Below are positions 43,506-52,731 of a DNA stretch of 64,000 bases, in pieces. The DNA is from Chitinophaga eiseniae. GTDB lineage: Bacteria; Bacteroidota; Bacteroidia; Chitinophagales; Chitinophagaceae. Position numbers and translations under genes: made by a program. The stretch's first letter is position 1. Every line of letters starts with the position of its first letter. Under the pieces are notes generated by a model that was given only the letters and a program-made list of their open reading frames with translations, searched no databases and was not told where the DNA came from. Location of the stretch: contig NZ_FUWZ01000001.1 of the NCBI RefSeq assembly GCF_900167135.1, forward strand, positions 2,317,326-2,381,325, written 5' to 3'.

Positions 43506-44597
43506 TCAGCGTATACCCGTTACCATTAGTTGCTCTATGGCGGTATTCATCTGAATGCCTTTATTGGTATTGATAAAAAATACGTAACCGGCCTTAAGGT
43601 CTTTTGACAGCATAAAAGCAGATTCAAAGTCCTCATTGGTGCCACCATGGCAATACAGCATACCGTAAGGGCTGGGCCGCATGGCGATGCCGAGGCCCCA
43701 GGCGGCGTAGCCAAAATGTTTCCTGATGATATTATCGGTTGGCAGTGCTACGTGTTGTTGCAGCATGTCTTTGAAACGCTCCGGCGAAAGTCCTTTCTCA
43801 TTCATCAGGGCGATGAGAAAATTAGCATAACTACCTGCTTCGGTCAGCAGGCTGGAGGCCGCATTAAACACTTTGGGTTTCCATAGTTTCCGCTGCTGCC
43901 ATTTTTCATCGTATCCGAGGGCCATGTGTTGTTGCAGGGAATTGTCCCATACCACATAGGCATGTTGCATGTTCAGCGGACGAAATACTTCCTGCTGTAA
44001 GAGATGGGAGATGCTGACGAGGTTGGTGCCTGTCAGACGGGCGATTACTTTCGCCAGGTAATAGTAAGCCTCACCGGAGTAGGAAAAGGCTGTGCCTGGT
44101 GTGAAAGCGATATTCATTTCCATACCCTGATTGTCGGACCGCCAGTTAGGAAGCCCGCTGGTATGGTCCAGCACCATTCTGGCTGTAATAAGCTTATAAC
44201 GTTCGTCATAATCGAAATCCTGTGGTGGCAGGTATTTATACAGCGGGGTATCGAGCTGGAGCACGCCTTTTTCTGCCATGCGCAGGGTAAAGTAGGCAAA
44301 TACCGGTTTGGTGAGGGAAGCTGCCTCAAATAACGTTTGCGCATCTACTTTTTTGCCATTCTTCAGGTCGGCCATTCCAAAAGTGCGCTGATAGACGACG
44401 CGGCCTTCATTGATAAAGGCGATGGAAAGCCCTGGGATATGGAATGCATGCATTTTTTCCTTCAGCACTTTATCCATTTGCTGCTCACTAATACTGCCCC
44501 CATTGAGCGTCTTTATCTGCGAAAAGGAGGGATGGTTAAAAAACAGGGTGACCATCTGAGTAATAATGAGCGCAAGGAACACTGATTTAAATCTCAT
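43506..44597 (-). CDS. Exported S12/beta-lactamase-family serine hydrolase
   Basis: 363 residues. Signal peptide (1-27, ending PSFSQ). Catalytic set of the serine beta-lactamase/DD-peptidase fold: Ser94-x-x-Lys97 (SLTK), Tyr173-Ser-Gly175 as the second motif, and His317-Gly-Gly319 as the third. There is no C-terminal membrane domain. It is divergent from the regulator gene of the NRPS locus. Members include DD-peptidases, esterases and the D-asparaginyl prodrug peptidases; because the adjacent NRPS predicts an acyl-D-Asn start, that last role is a serious candidate, though ClbP-like enzymes usually carry three C-terminal helices. A TATATTTG box at 44676-44683 (minus strand) may be its -7 element. 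Confidence 0.9.
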   Translation of the reverse strand: MRFKSVFLALIITQMVTLFFNHPSFSQIKTLNGGSISEQQMDKVLKEKMHAFHIPGLSIAFINEGRVVYQRTFGMADLKNGKKVDAQTLFEAASLTKPVFAYFTLRMAEKGVLQLDTPLYKYLPPQDFDYDERYKLITARMVLDHTSGLPNWRSDNQGMEMNIAFTPGTAFSYSGEAYYYLAKVIARLTGTNLVSISHLLQQEVFRPLNMQHAYVVWDNSLQQHMALGYDEKWQQRKLWKPKVFNAASSLLTEAGSYANFLIALMNEKGLSPERFKDMLQQHVALPTDNIIRKHFGYAAWGLGIAMRPSPYGMLYCHGGTNEDFESAFMLSKDLKAGYVFFINTNKGIQMNTAIEQLMVTGIR

Positions 44598-44922
44598 GAG
44601 AAGTGCAATTTTTTCTTTTCAGGATTTTTTTTGTAAGTTTTATTGATTAAAATGGAAAAGAAAATTCGTAAGCAACAAATATAACAATGAAAAATTGGAT
44701 TTAAGAGCATTGACATTCTGTAGGTTAGGAAATGTAATGCTTTTTAAACCAAAATTCATTCGACCCCGTTTCCATTTAATGGAATTTTTTTTATTTTTAT
44801 CATAAATCCTCATTACATCAATTTATCTACAATAATGACCTGTTTAACCCGTAGATGTATTGATTCACAACGTTATGTCAACTCGACTATCCGGATTGCT
44901 TTGGAGAATTGAATAATTATTG
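44598..44922. promoter_or_regulatory. Divergent regulatory region between hydrolase and LuxR genes
   Basis: 325 bases, very AT-rich, no gene seen. CAAATATA at 44676-44683 is a minus-strand TATATTTG -7 box for the hydrolase. I could not assign a plus-strand promoter with confidence. Confidence 0.5.
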
Positions 44923-45615
44923 ATGGACCCTTTAATTGAACACATGACCATGAAGACAATCAGTGTGGCTATCTTCGACAAAATCCCCTTATTTGCCAAA
45001 ATGTTAAAAAAGTACCTGGCCGAGCAGCGAAATATGATGGTGGATGTAATGGTTTCCGATTTTGATGACCTTGCGGAGCGCCTCAGGTGCCATCATGTGG
45101 ATGTGCTGATAATGGATATTTCGCAGGAGGACTATTTTGAGCAGTTGAAGATGTTGCGTACCGGTTTCCCACAGCTGAAAGTACTTATCCTCTCCATGTG
45201 TACCGATCTCCAGGTGGTAAGCGAGCTGCAGGACCTGGGTATATACGGGTATCTTTCAAAGTCGGAAGACGGAGACGAGCTGATCCATGCCATCAAAATG
45301 ACGGCGGATAACGATATCTACAGAAACAAACTCTTCACGGAAGCCCTGTACCTGAACCGTCGTAAAAGTATGAAGAAAGAACGCGATGAAGCCTATCTGG
45401 AGCTCAATGAAAGAGAAAGGATGATCGTGCAAATGCTGTGGGAGGAAAAAACCAATAAGGAAATTGCGGATGAACTGTTTCTCAGCATCAGGTCCGTAGA
45501 AAAAATAAGACAGGACGTCCGGGACCGCCTGGGCCTCAAGTCCACCGTAGGATTGCTGAAATATGCCCTGGATAAAAGGATCATTCACCTTAATAATACA
45601 ATTGTACCTCATTGA
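44923..45615 (+). CDS. NarL/LuxR-type response regulator
   Basis: 230 residues from the ATG at 44923; ATGs at 44944 and 44950 are also plausible. Receiver domain with phospho-acceptor Asp65 (VLIMDISQ) and Lys113 (GYLSKSED); the acidic pocket shows a single Asp (IFDK) rather than the usual pair. C-terminal LuxR helix-turn-helix with LNERERMIVQMLWEEKTNKE and RSVEKIRQDVRDRLGLK. No kinase gene is adjacent. Likely activator of the NRPS operon 228 bases downstream. Confidence 0.92.
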   Translation: MDPLIEHMTMKTISVAIFDKIPLFAKMLKKYLAEQRNMMVDVMVSDFDDLAERLRCHHVDVLIMDISQEDYFEQLKMLRTGFPQLKVLILSMCTDLQVVSELQDLGIYGYLSKSEDGDELIHAIKMTADNDIYRNKLFTEALYLNRRKSMKKERDEAYLELNERERMIVQMLWEEKTNKEIADELFLSIRSVEKIRQDVRDRLGLKSTVGLLKYALDKRIIHLNNTIVPH

Positions 45616-45843
45616 CCTGTTGCCGGCTATTAGTAAAAACCGAAATGATATTTGGTAATACTACTATAGTTTCTACTCTCCAATTTAGCTAGTTTGCTTT
45701 TGTATTCGCAGATAGTAATTGTTACTAGTTGTAGCGATAGCTATGCCAGCACCATGCGGAGCCTAAATATGCAGCTGCTTTGCTCATCAATGTTAAGCGC
45801 GCTTGCATCATACTACTTTTTATGTTGACCTAAAAGTTTTGGC

Positions 45844-46362
45844 ATGAGCCCCTTCCTTACTGCCTGGTATCTGTTGTACACCCGACCATGCTACGAAAAA
45901 AAAATCGCTGATAAACTAGCGGGCATGGACGTGAATTATTTATTGCCGGTACGTAAAGTGCTGAAGCAGTGGCATGACAGGAAAAAGTACATGGAGGAAC
46001 CACTGTTCCCATCGTATCTCTTTGTCCACCTCAGCAATATTCAGCAGTTCTTTGAATGCCTGCACATAAATGGAGTCCTGTATTATGTAAAGTTCAACAA
46101 GGAGATTGTCCGGATCAATGACGCTACTATCCGTAATATCAGGCTGTTATCTGAGGCTGGACAGGATATAGAAGTAACCACTGGCCGGTTCGGCCCCGGG
46201 GAACGGGTGACCATTGTCGAAGGTACGCTGGCCGGACTCTCCTGTGAAGTCGTCGCGTGCGGCAAGCAGGAAAAATTTTTGGTAAGGGTCAATTTTATGC
46301 AACGCAACATACTCATGTCCGTTCCGAAAAACTGTCTTCGTAGCCATTGCGTGCACGAATAA
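45844..46362 (+). CDS. UpxY/NusG-like transcription antiterminator
   Basis: 172 residues. NGN domain with AWYLLYTRPCYEKKIADKL and EEPLFPSYLFVHL, then a KOW motif, GPGERVTIVEGTLAGLSCEV. Specialised NusG paralogues of this type (UpxY, LoaP, TaA) bind polymerase to let it read long polysaccharide or antibiotic operons. Its place directly before a set of very long NRPS genes fits that role. Its stop lies 20 bases before the NRPS start. Confidence 0.93.
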   Translation: MSPFLTAWYLLYTRPCYEKKIADKLAGMDVNYLLPVRKVLKQWHDRKKYMEEPLFPSYLFVHLSNIQQFFECLHINGVLYYVKFNKEIVRINDATIRNIRLLSEAGQDIEVTTGRFGPGERVTIVEGTLAGLSCEVVACGKQEKFLVRVNFMQRNILMSVPKNCLRSHCVHE

Positions 46363-46382
46363 ATCACCTGTCACAAATTTTA

Positions 46383-49300
46383 ATGCTGAAACATATGCCA
46401 GTCACACAGTGTAGAAGTTTGAGCGACATACTGTCGGAAAAGGGATTGCTGGAAGATAAGGGAATCACTTTTATTGAATCCGGTAGCCATGAATATTTCG
46501 TCTCTTATCGTGAATTGTTTGCGCGTGCCCTCTCCGCTTTATACTATCTCCAGCAAAAAGGTATCTCCCCCGGAGATGAACTGGTGCTGCAAATAGAAGA
46601 CAACAGCGCTTTTCTCACCATTTTCTGGGCCTGCATACTCGGGGGTATTATCCCGGTTCCGCTGACCATCGGGCAGAACGATGAACATAAACAAAAGCTG
46701 TTTAATGTCTGGAGCGTACTAAACAACCCCTCTCTCGCCATAGCTGCCGACGACCTGGAAAAAGTGCGGTTGTATGCCGGTAAAAACCAGCAGGACGCGC
46801 TTTTTGGAAAAATGCGGCAAAACTCCCTCTTTGTAAAAGATATATTACAGGAACACGTCGCCGGGAAAATTTTTCCTGCCCGCGAAGAAGACCTTGCATT
46901 CATCCAGTTCTCCTCAGGTTCTACAGGAAAACCCAAAGGAGTAAGGCTTACCCATGGCAACCTGATCGCCAATATCAACGCCATCAGCACCATGGCAGGG
47001 TACCATGAGAACGACGCCACGCTGAGCTGGATGCCACTGACGCATGATATGGGATTGATCGGGTTTCACCTGAACCCATTGTGCATTGGGATGCAACAAT
47101 ACCTGATGCCCACCAATACTTTTGTACGGCGGCCTGCCTTGTGGATGGAGAAAGCGACCACGCATCGGGTAACCATCCTCTGTTCCCCTAACTTCGGATA
47201 TGAATACCTGTTAAAACATGCGGCTATTTCCGACCGTTGGGACTTGTCAACCGTCAGGATACTATATAACGGTGCAGAACCAATTTCACATCTTCTGTAC
47301 GAAGATTTCATCCGCCGCCTCGCTGCCGCAGGCTTGCCCGCCACGGCGGTACGTCCTGTTTACGGGCTGGCTGAAGCTTCTCTGGCGGTGACCATGTCTG
47401 AAACAGCGACCCCGGCAAAGACCATGACTATCGACAGCCGCTTTATGGGTAGAGGAGAACGCGTCATGGTAAAGCAGCCAGGCGAGGAGTATGCGATCAC
47501 ACAGGTGGATGTTGGTAAACCAGTACCGGAATGCCTCGTAAGGATCGCAAACGAAGACAACATTCCGGTGCCGGAATTGATGGTCCATGAAATACAGATA
47601 AGCGGCAGGAATGTAACCCGGGGATACTATAACAACACATTTGCAACAGACCAACTGATCACGGCCGACGGATGGCTGAAAACAGGCGACCTGGGATATC
47701 TGTGGAATGATCATCTGTATGTTACGGGCAGGGCGAAAGATGTTCTGTTTATCAACGGAAAAAATTTCTATTCACACGATATAGAACAGGTCGCAGGAGA
47801 AGTGGACGGCATCAGTCTCAATAAGATCGTGGTAGCTGGCCATTTCAACCACCTGGCGCAAAAAGAAACTGCAGTCGCTTTTGTTTTTCACCGCGGCGCA
47901 CTGTCACAATTCCTGCCGTTGGCCGACGCATTAAAGCGGCATGTCAACAGCCGGCTGGGGATTGTACTGGACCGCGTCATCCCGGTGCAGCATATTCCCC
48001 GTACCACCAGCGGAAAGCTGCAGCGCTTCAGTTTAACGGAACTGCTCTTGCAGGGGGCCTTCGACGATGTAGAAAAGGAACTGGCGTCTATGATGACAAA
48101 CGGCCGGACGGCCGACGGTCCGCTTACTGCCACCGAGGCGCTATTGGTGGATATCTGGAAGGATGTGTTACAGCAGGAGCATATTGGCATCCACGATAAC
48201 TTCTTTGAGACAGGTGGTAACTCGCTCCGGGCAATCGAAGCAGCTATGAAGATATCCGCTGTTTTCAGCCAGGCATTCCCGGTCCATCTGCTATTCGAAA
48301 AAAAGACGATTGCGGCTTTGGCTGCTGTGGTGCAAACCGGCAGCGAAGCTCCCCCTGTCCGGGATATACCCCCGGCTGCCGGGCAACGCGCCTTTACGCC
48401 TGTGGCGCCGGTACAAAAAACATTGTATTACAACTGGGAACGTGATAAGGACGCTGTTGCCTATAATATTCCTGTTGCTGTCGAAATAACGGGTAACATA
48501 ACGGCTGACAGATTACAGGCCTGCTTCCGATTGCTCCTGCAACGGCACGAGGTGTTGAGGATGTCATTTCATATGCAGGACCAACCCGTGATGCAGGTGC
48601 ATGAGGAGGTTCCCTTCTTTTTAGCAGCGGTATCCTGTGATCCTGCTGAACTGCATACGCTGGTACAGCCTTTTGATTTGCATCAGGCACCCTTGTGCAG
48701 GGCGCAGCTGGTTACAACGCCCGCGTCACGGCAATTACTGTTTTTGGATTTCCACCATATTATTGCTGATGGAATTTCCATAAGCCTTTTCATCGACGAG
48801 CTGTTTACCTTATATACCGGCGGCGACTTACGTCCTTTAAAAGTATGTTACCGCGATTACGCCGAATGGCAGCTCAATGCCGTCGATACTGATCAGCGTA
48901 GCTGGTGGCGACAGGTTTTATCAGGCACGCTGCCCGTGCTGGACCTGCCGGCGGACTACCAACGTCCGGCCGTGTTTTTACAAGAGGGAGAAAAGCTGCG
49001 TTTCAACCTGGGGCCAGGCATGGTGCAAAGCCTTCGGCAACTGGCGCGGAAAGCGGATTGCACCCTGCAGGTACTGCTGTTTTTTATTTATAAAATACTG
49101 TTGCAGAAATATACACGCCAACAGGATATTGTCATCGGGGTCCCGGTGGCAGGCAGGAATCACCTTGACTTGCTCGCGCTACAGGGAATGTTCGTTAACA
49201 ACCTGTGTATCCGGAACCCGTTGGACCCGGAAGATCATTTTTTACATGGGCTGAAAAAAGAACAGGCACAGCTTCTACAGGCTATGAAAAGGCAGGATGT

Positions 49301-52300
49301 GCCGTTTGGGGAGATATTGCAGCTCGCCGATGGCGTCAGAGATCCCGGCCGGCATCCTGTGTTTGACACGATGTTCGTCTACCAGAACATGCCGCAGCCC
49401 CGAAGCAACTACGGCGACCTGACCATCAGGATGTACCCTTTCGACCCGCGCATATCAAAATTCGACCTGACGCTGGAGATGTTCGAGGAAAATGAGCATC
49501 TTCGCTACAACCTTGAATACGCCACCAGCATTTTTAGCCGGGAGACCATACTCACTTTTAGCCGCCATCTGGAGGCTTTAATGGCGAACGTGGTGGCAGA
49601 CCCGTTCTGCCGCATCGCCGACCTGCGGTTGGCAGATGCTGTCCATCAATATACTGCCATAACGCGGGAAGACTACCCCCGTGATAAAACGGCGGACGAA
49701 CTTTTTGCATTACAGGCGGCGGCTACGCCACATGCCATCGCCCTGGAATACAGGGGCGCCTGTTATTCCTACGAAGCAATAAACCGGAGGTCCGATGCTG
49801 TGGCACACAGGTTGCAACAGGAGGGCATCTCAACGGGGGCGATTGTTGCGCTGATATTCCACCGCTCGCCGGAATTTATCATTGCTTTGCTGGGCGTATT
49901 AAAAGCCGGTGCGGCCTACGTGCCGGTTGACCCCGAGCTGCCGGATGAGAGAATATCATTTATTCTCAGAGATTGCCGCACAGGGCATGTGTTGACAACG
50001 GACGATCTGTGCGGAAGGACGTATTATTCGCCTGATGTGAAAATACTGACAGGCATTTACAGTGAAGAGACGGGACCACGGCCGGTAATGGCCCATACGC
50101 CGGAAGACCTGGCTTATGTGATATATACTTCCGGGACCACCGGGCATCCCAAGGGGGCCATGATCTCACATCGGTCGCTGGTCAACTATGCCACCTGGGC
50201 CATCCGCAGTTACCTGCCAAATGGACCGGCAGCAATGCCTTTATATACGGCGATCTCTTTCGATCTTACCATTACCGCCATCTTCCCCCCACTGCTGAGC
50301 GGCAATAAGATCGTGGTTTATGAAGACCAGCCGGGCGCGCTCGTGCTGGAACAAATCCTCAAAGACAATAAAGTGGAGGTGGTAAAGATCACTCCTTCCC
50401 ATTTGCGGCTGTTGAGAGATGACCGGTTGAAAGCATTGATCGGGGAAACATGCCGGATCAAGGCATTCGTAATAGGAGGGGAGTCGCTGGAAACCTGGCT
50501 GGCCAAAGACATTCACCGGATTTTTTCCGGCCGGGCGGCACTGTATAACGAATACGGCCCTACGGAAACCACAGTAGGGTGTATGATCCACCGGTTCGAC
50601 CCTGCCGAAGAATGGCTGACGGTGCCCATCGGGATACCGGCGGCCAATACCAGCACGTATTTGCTGGATGAGCAACTCAAACACGTGCCGGTTGGCCTGA
50701 CAGGCGAAATCTATATCGCAGGTGACGGTGTCGGTAAAGGCTATCTGCATAACGAGCAACTGACAGCCCGGCGGTTTATCGATGACCCGTTTGAACCAGG
50801 CAGACGTATGTACAAAACCGGCGACCTTGCCAGGAGGCTGCCGGAAGGAAAGTTACTGTTCCTCGGACGGACAGACCGGCAGGTGAAGATCAACGGCTAC
50901 AGGATAGAGCCGGCTGAGATAGAACAGCAACTGCTGGGTTATATGGGCATGATGGAGGCGGTAGTAGACATTACTCCGGCGGCAGCAGGACAGCCACTAC
51001 TGGTTGCTTATTACAAAACGGCGCCGGGCGCCACTGTTAGTGCCTCGCAGCTGAAGAACTACCTGGCGGCGAGGCTGCCCTATTATATGGTGCCCGCTTA
51101 TTTTCACCTTGTAAACGAGATTCCGCTCACGGTCAACGGGAAAGTGGATACGGCCAGGTTGATTTTGCCCCAGCCTGAAATACCGGCGGAAAAAAAGGAA
51201 CCGGCAAATGCCATGGTAACACTGGTACTGGAAATATGGAGAACGGTATTACAAAGCCCCGGAATGCAGGCAGACGACAATTTTTTCGCATATGGCGGCG
51301 ACTCCGTAAAAGCCATCCAGATAGTGTCGAAGCTGTCCGCTCATGGCATTTACATAAAGGTAAAAGACCTGCTGACTTACCATACGGTTGAACAGATTTG
51401 CCTGCATTTACCGGCAGCAACCACCAACATTGTCCACGAGCAGGGCGCCATGTCCGGCGAGAAGGGACCGACGCCGATAGAAAGCTGGTTTTTCGCCCAT
51501 CGGTTCCCGCATCCTGAATATTATAACCAGTCGGTTTTATTGCAGCTGCAGCGCCCACTGGGGCCAACAGACCTGCAACAGGCGTTCAACAGGCTGCTGG
51601 TGCATCACGATGGCCTGCGTCTTAATTATAACCCTGACAGCGGGCTACTCTTTTATAATTCCCATCACCTCGACGAAACTTTTGCGCTCACGGTGTTCAA
51701 TACGGATGTTGCCGGACTGACAGCCGTCTGTGAACAGGTGAGGGGCGGCTTTGATCTTCAGCACGGATTGCTGATCAGGGGCGCGCTAATCCACTTACAA
51801 GATGGCCGGAACATGCTGTTTATTACGGCGCATCACCTCGTGGTGGATGGTGTTACCTGGCGGGTCCTGCTGGAAGATCTGTATCTGTTGCTGAACGACG
51901 CTGCCGCAACGCTGCCCCTCAAAACGGCTTCGCTTGCCGAATGGAGCAAATGCCTGGCGCCGCAGTTTCCTGCCCTGACGGCTTCCCTGCCCGAAGAAAA
52001 CAGGTTGGCTGACTGCAAGGTCGCTGACAGCAGCCATCACACACTGAAAATAGATGCGGCCGTAACCGCGGCATTTTCCCGGAACGCATGGCAGTTGTAC
52101 AAAGCCGATATATCGGTACTGCTGTGCGCCGCACTGGTAAAGGCTTTGGCAGAAGGGGCGGGAAGACGCGCTTTGGTGATCGAACAGGAACATCACGGCA
52201 GGGATCTGGCGGATATAGACGTTTCCCGGACTGCCGGTTGGTTTACAACGATGTACCCCTTGGTGGTCAGGGATACCGGCATCGAATTGCCCCTGCTGAT

Positions 52301-52706
52301 CAGAACAATGCAGGAGGAAATGAGACTGGCCGCCGGTACACTTACAGCGCAACAGCTGACAGAGCCCGCGGATATCCGCTATAATTATCTCGGAGATTTT
52401 ACCCGCGATCTTCATAATGATCTTTTTACCTATGCCAACCTGCCAACAGGCAGGGAAGTGCATGGTGACAATCCGATAACAGTCCAACTGGAATTGAACG
52501 CTATGGTGGTGCACGGAGAACTTCTGATAGACCTCACCTATCACACAAAAATAATTCCCGAAGGAACGGTCAGGACATGTATGCTCCTGCTTGAACAGCA
52601 AATAAAACTGCTGGCAGTTGCTGCTGATGAAGGGGAGAACGCGCCGGCGCCATCGGACTTTGACTGTGTTGATCTCACCCAGGAAGAACTGGACATTTTA
52701 TTTTAG
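46383..52706 (+). CDS. Lipo-initiation NRPS: FAAL-T-C-A(Asn)-T-E
   Basis: 2107 residues from the ATG at 46383; a TTG further upstream overlaps the antiterminator gene. Domains: fatty acyl-AMP ligase (1-590; SSGSTGKPKG from 177, SWMPLTHDMGLIG near 215), carrier (Ser614 in GGNSL), condensation (HHIIADG from 791), adenylation (YTSGTTGHPKG from 1248), carrier (Ser1641 in GGDSV), and epimerisation (HHLVVDG from 1817; NYLGDF). The eight pocket residues plus Lys read D-L-T-K-V-G-E-V-G-K, the Asn pattern. It would load a fatty acid, acylate Asn, and epimerise to D-Asn. The acidic tail DLTQEELDILF may dock to the next NRPS. Confidence 0.95.
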   Translation: MLKHMPVTQCRSLSDILSEKGLLEDKGITFIESGSHEYFVSYRELFARALSALYYLQQKGISPGDELVLQIEDNSAFLTIFWACILGGIIPVPLTIGQNDEHKQKLFNVWSVLNNPSLAIAADDLEKVRLYAGKNQQDALFGKMRQNSLFVKDILQEHVAGKIFPAREEDLAFIQFSSGSTGKPKGVRLTHGNLIANINAISTMAGYHENDATLSWMPLTHDMGLIGFHLNPLCIGMQQYLMPTNTFVRRPALWMEKATTHRVTILCSPNFGYEYLLKHAAISDRWDLSTVRILYNGAEPISHLLYEDFIRRLAAAGLPATAVRPVYGLAEASLAVTMSETATPAKTMTIDSRFMGRGERVMVKQPGEEYAITQVDVGKPVPECLVRIANEDNIPVPELMVHEIQISGRNVTRGYYNNTFATDQLITADGWLKTGDLGYLWNDHLYVTGRAKDVLFINGKNFYSHDIEQVAGEVDGISLNKIVVAGHFNHLAQKETAVAFVFHRGALSQFLPLADALKRHVNSRLGIVLDRVIPVQHIPRTTSGKLQRFSLTELLLQGAFDDVEKELASMMTNGRTADGPLTATEALLVDIWKDVLQQEHIGIHDNFFETGGNSLRAIEAAMKISAVFSQAFPVHLLFEKKTIAALAAVVQTGSEAPPVRDIPPAAGQRAFTPVAPVQKTLYYNWERDKDAVAYNIPVAVEITGNITADRLQACFRLLLQRHEVLRMSFHMQDQPVMQVHEEVPFFLAAVSCDPAELHTLVQPFDLHQAPLCRAQLVTTPASRQLLFLDFHHIIADGISISLFIDELFTLYTGGDLRPLKVCYRDYAEWQLNAVDTDQRSWWRQVLSGTLPVLDLPADYQRPAVFLQEGEKLRFNLGPGMVQSLRQLARKADCTLQVLLFFIYKILLQKYTRQQDIVIGVPVAGRNHLDLLALQGMFVNNLCIRNPLDPEDHFLHGLKKEQAQLLQAMKRQDVPFGEILQLADGVRDPGRHPVFDTMFVYQNMPQPRSNYGDLTIRMYPFDPRISKFDLTLEMFEENEHLRYNLEYATSIFSRETILTFSRHLEALMANVVADPFCRIADLRLADAVHQYTAITREDYPRDKTADELFALQAAATPHAIALEYRGACYSYEAINRRSDAVAHRLQQEGISTGAIVALIFHRSPEFIIALLGVLKAGAAYVPVDPELPDERISFILRDCRTGHVLTTDDLCGRTYYSPDVKILTGIYSEETGPRPVMAHTPEDLAYVIYTSGTTGHPKGAMISHRSLVNYATWAIRSYLPNGPAAMPLYTAISFDLTITAIFPPLLSGNKIVVYEDQPGALVLEQILKDNKVEVVKITPSHLRLLRDDRLKALIGETCRIKAFVIGGESLETWLAKDIHRIFSGRAALYNEYGPTETTVGCMIHRFDPAEEWLTVPIGIPAANTSTYLLDEQLKHVPVGLTGEIYIAGDGVGKGYLHNEQLTARRFIDDPFEPGRRMYKTGDLARRLPEGKLLFLGRTDRQVKINGYRIEPAEIEQQLLGYMGMMEAVVDITPAAAGQPLLVAYYKTAPGATVSASQLKNYLAARLPYYMVPAYFHLVNEIPLTVNGKVDTARLILPQPEIPAEKKEPANAMVTLVLEIWRTVLQSPGMQADDNFFAYGGDSVKAIQIVSKLSAHGIYIKVKDLLTYHTVEQICLHLPAATTNIVHEQGAMSGEKGPTPIESWFFAHRFPHPEYYNQSVLLQLQRPLGPTDLQQAFNRLLVHHDGLRLNYNPDSGLLFYNSHHLDETFALTVFNTDVAGLTAVCEQVRGGFDLQHGLLIRGALIHLQDGRNMLFITAHHLVVDGVTWRVLLEDLYLLLNDAAATLPLKTASLAEWSKCLAPQFPALTASLPEENRLADCKVADSSHHTLKIDAAVTAAFSRNAWQLYKADISVLLCAALVKALAEGAGRRALVIEQEHHGRDLADIDVSRTAGWFTTMYPLVVRDTGIELPLLIRTMQEEMRLAAGTLTAQQLTEPADIRYNYLGDFTRDLHNDLFTYANLPTGREVHGDNPITVQLELNAMVVHGELLIDLTYHTKIIPEGTVRTCMLLLEQQIKLLAVAADEGENAPAPSDFDCVDLTQEELDILF

Positions 52707-52731
52707 AAACCTTTTGTAAACAACATCAGCC

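Noticed and set aside
43271..43573. 100-residue frame after the HlyD gene
   Set aside because: It runs through the bidirectional terminator hairpin and into the convergent hydrolase gene; it has no typical start context.
51795..52601. 268-residue frame antisense to the NRPS E domain
   Set aside because: Overlaps a clear E domain in full; composition (many Gln, His, Cys) is that of a shadow frame.
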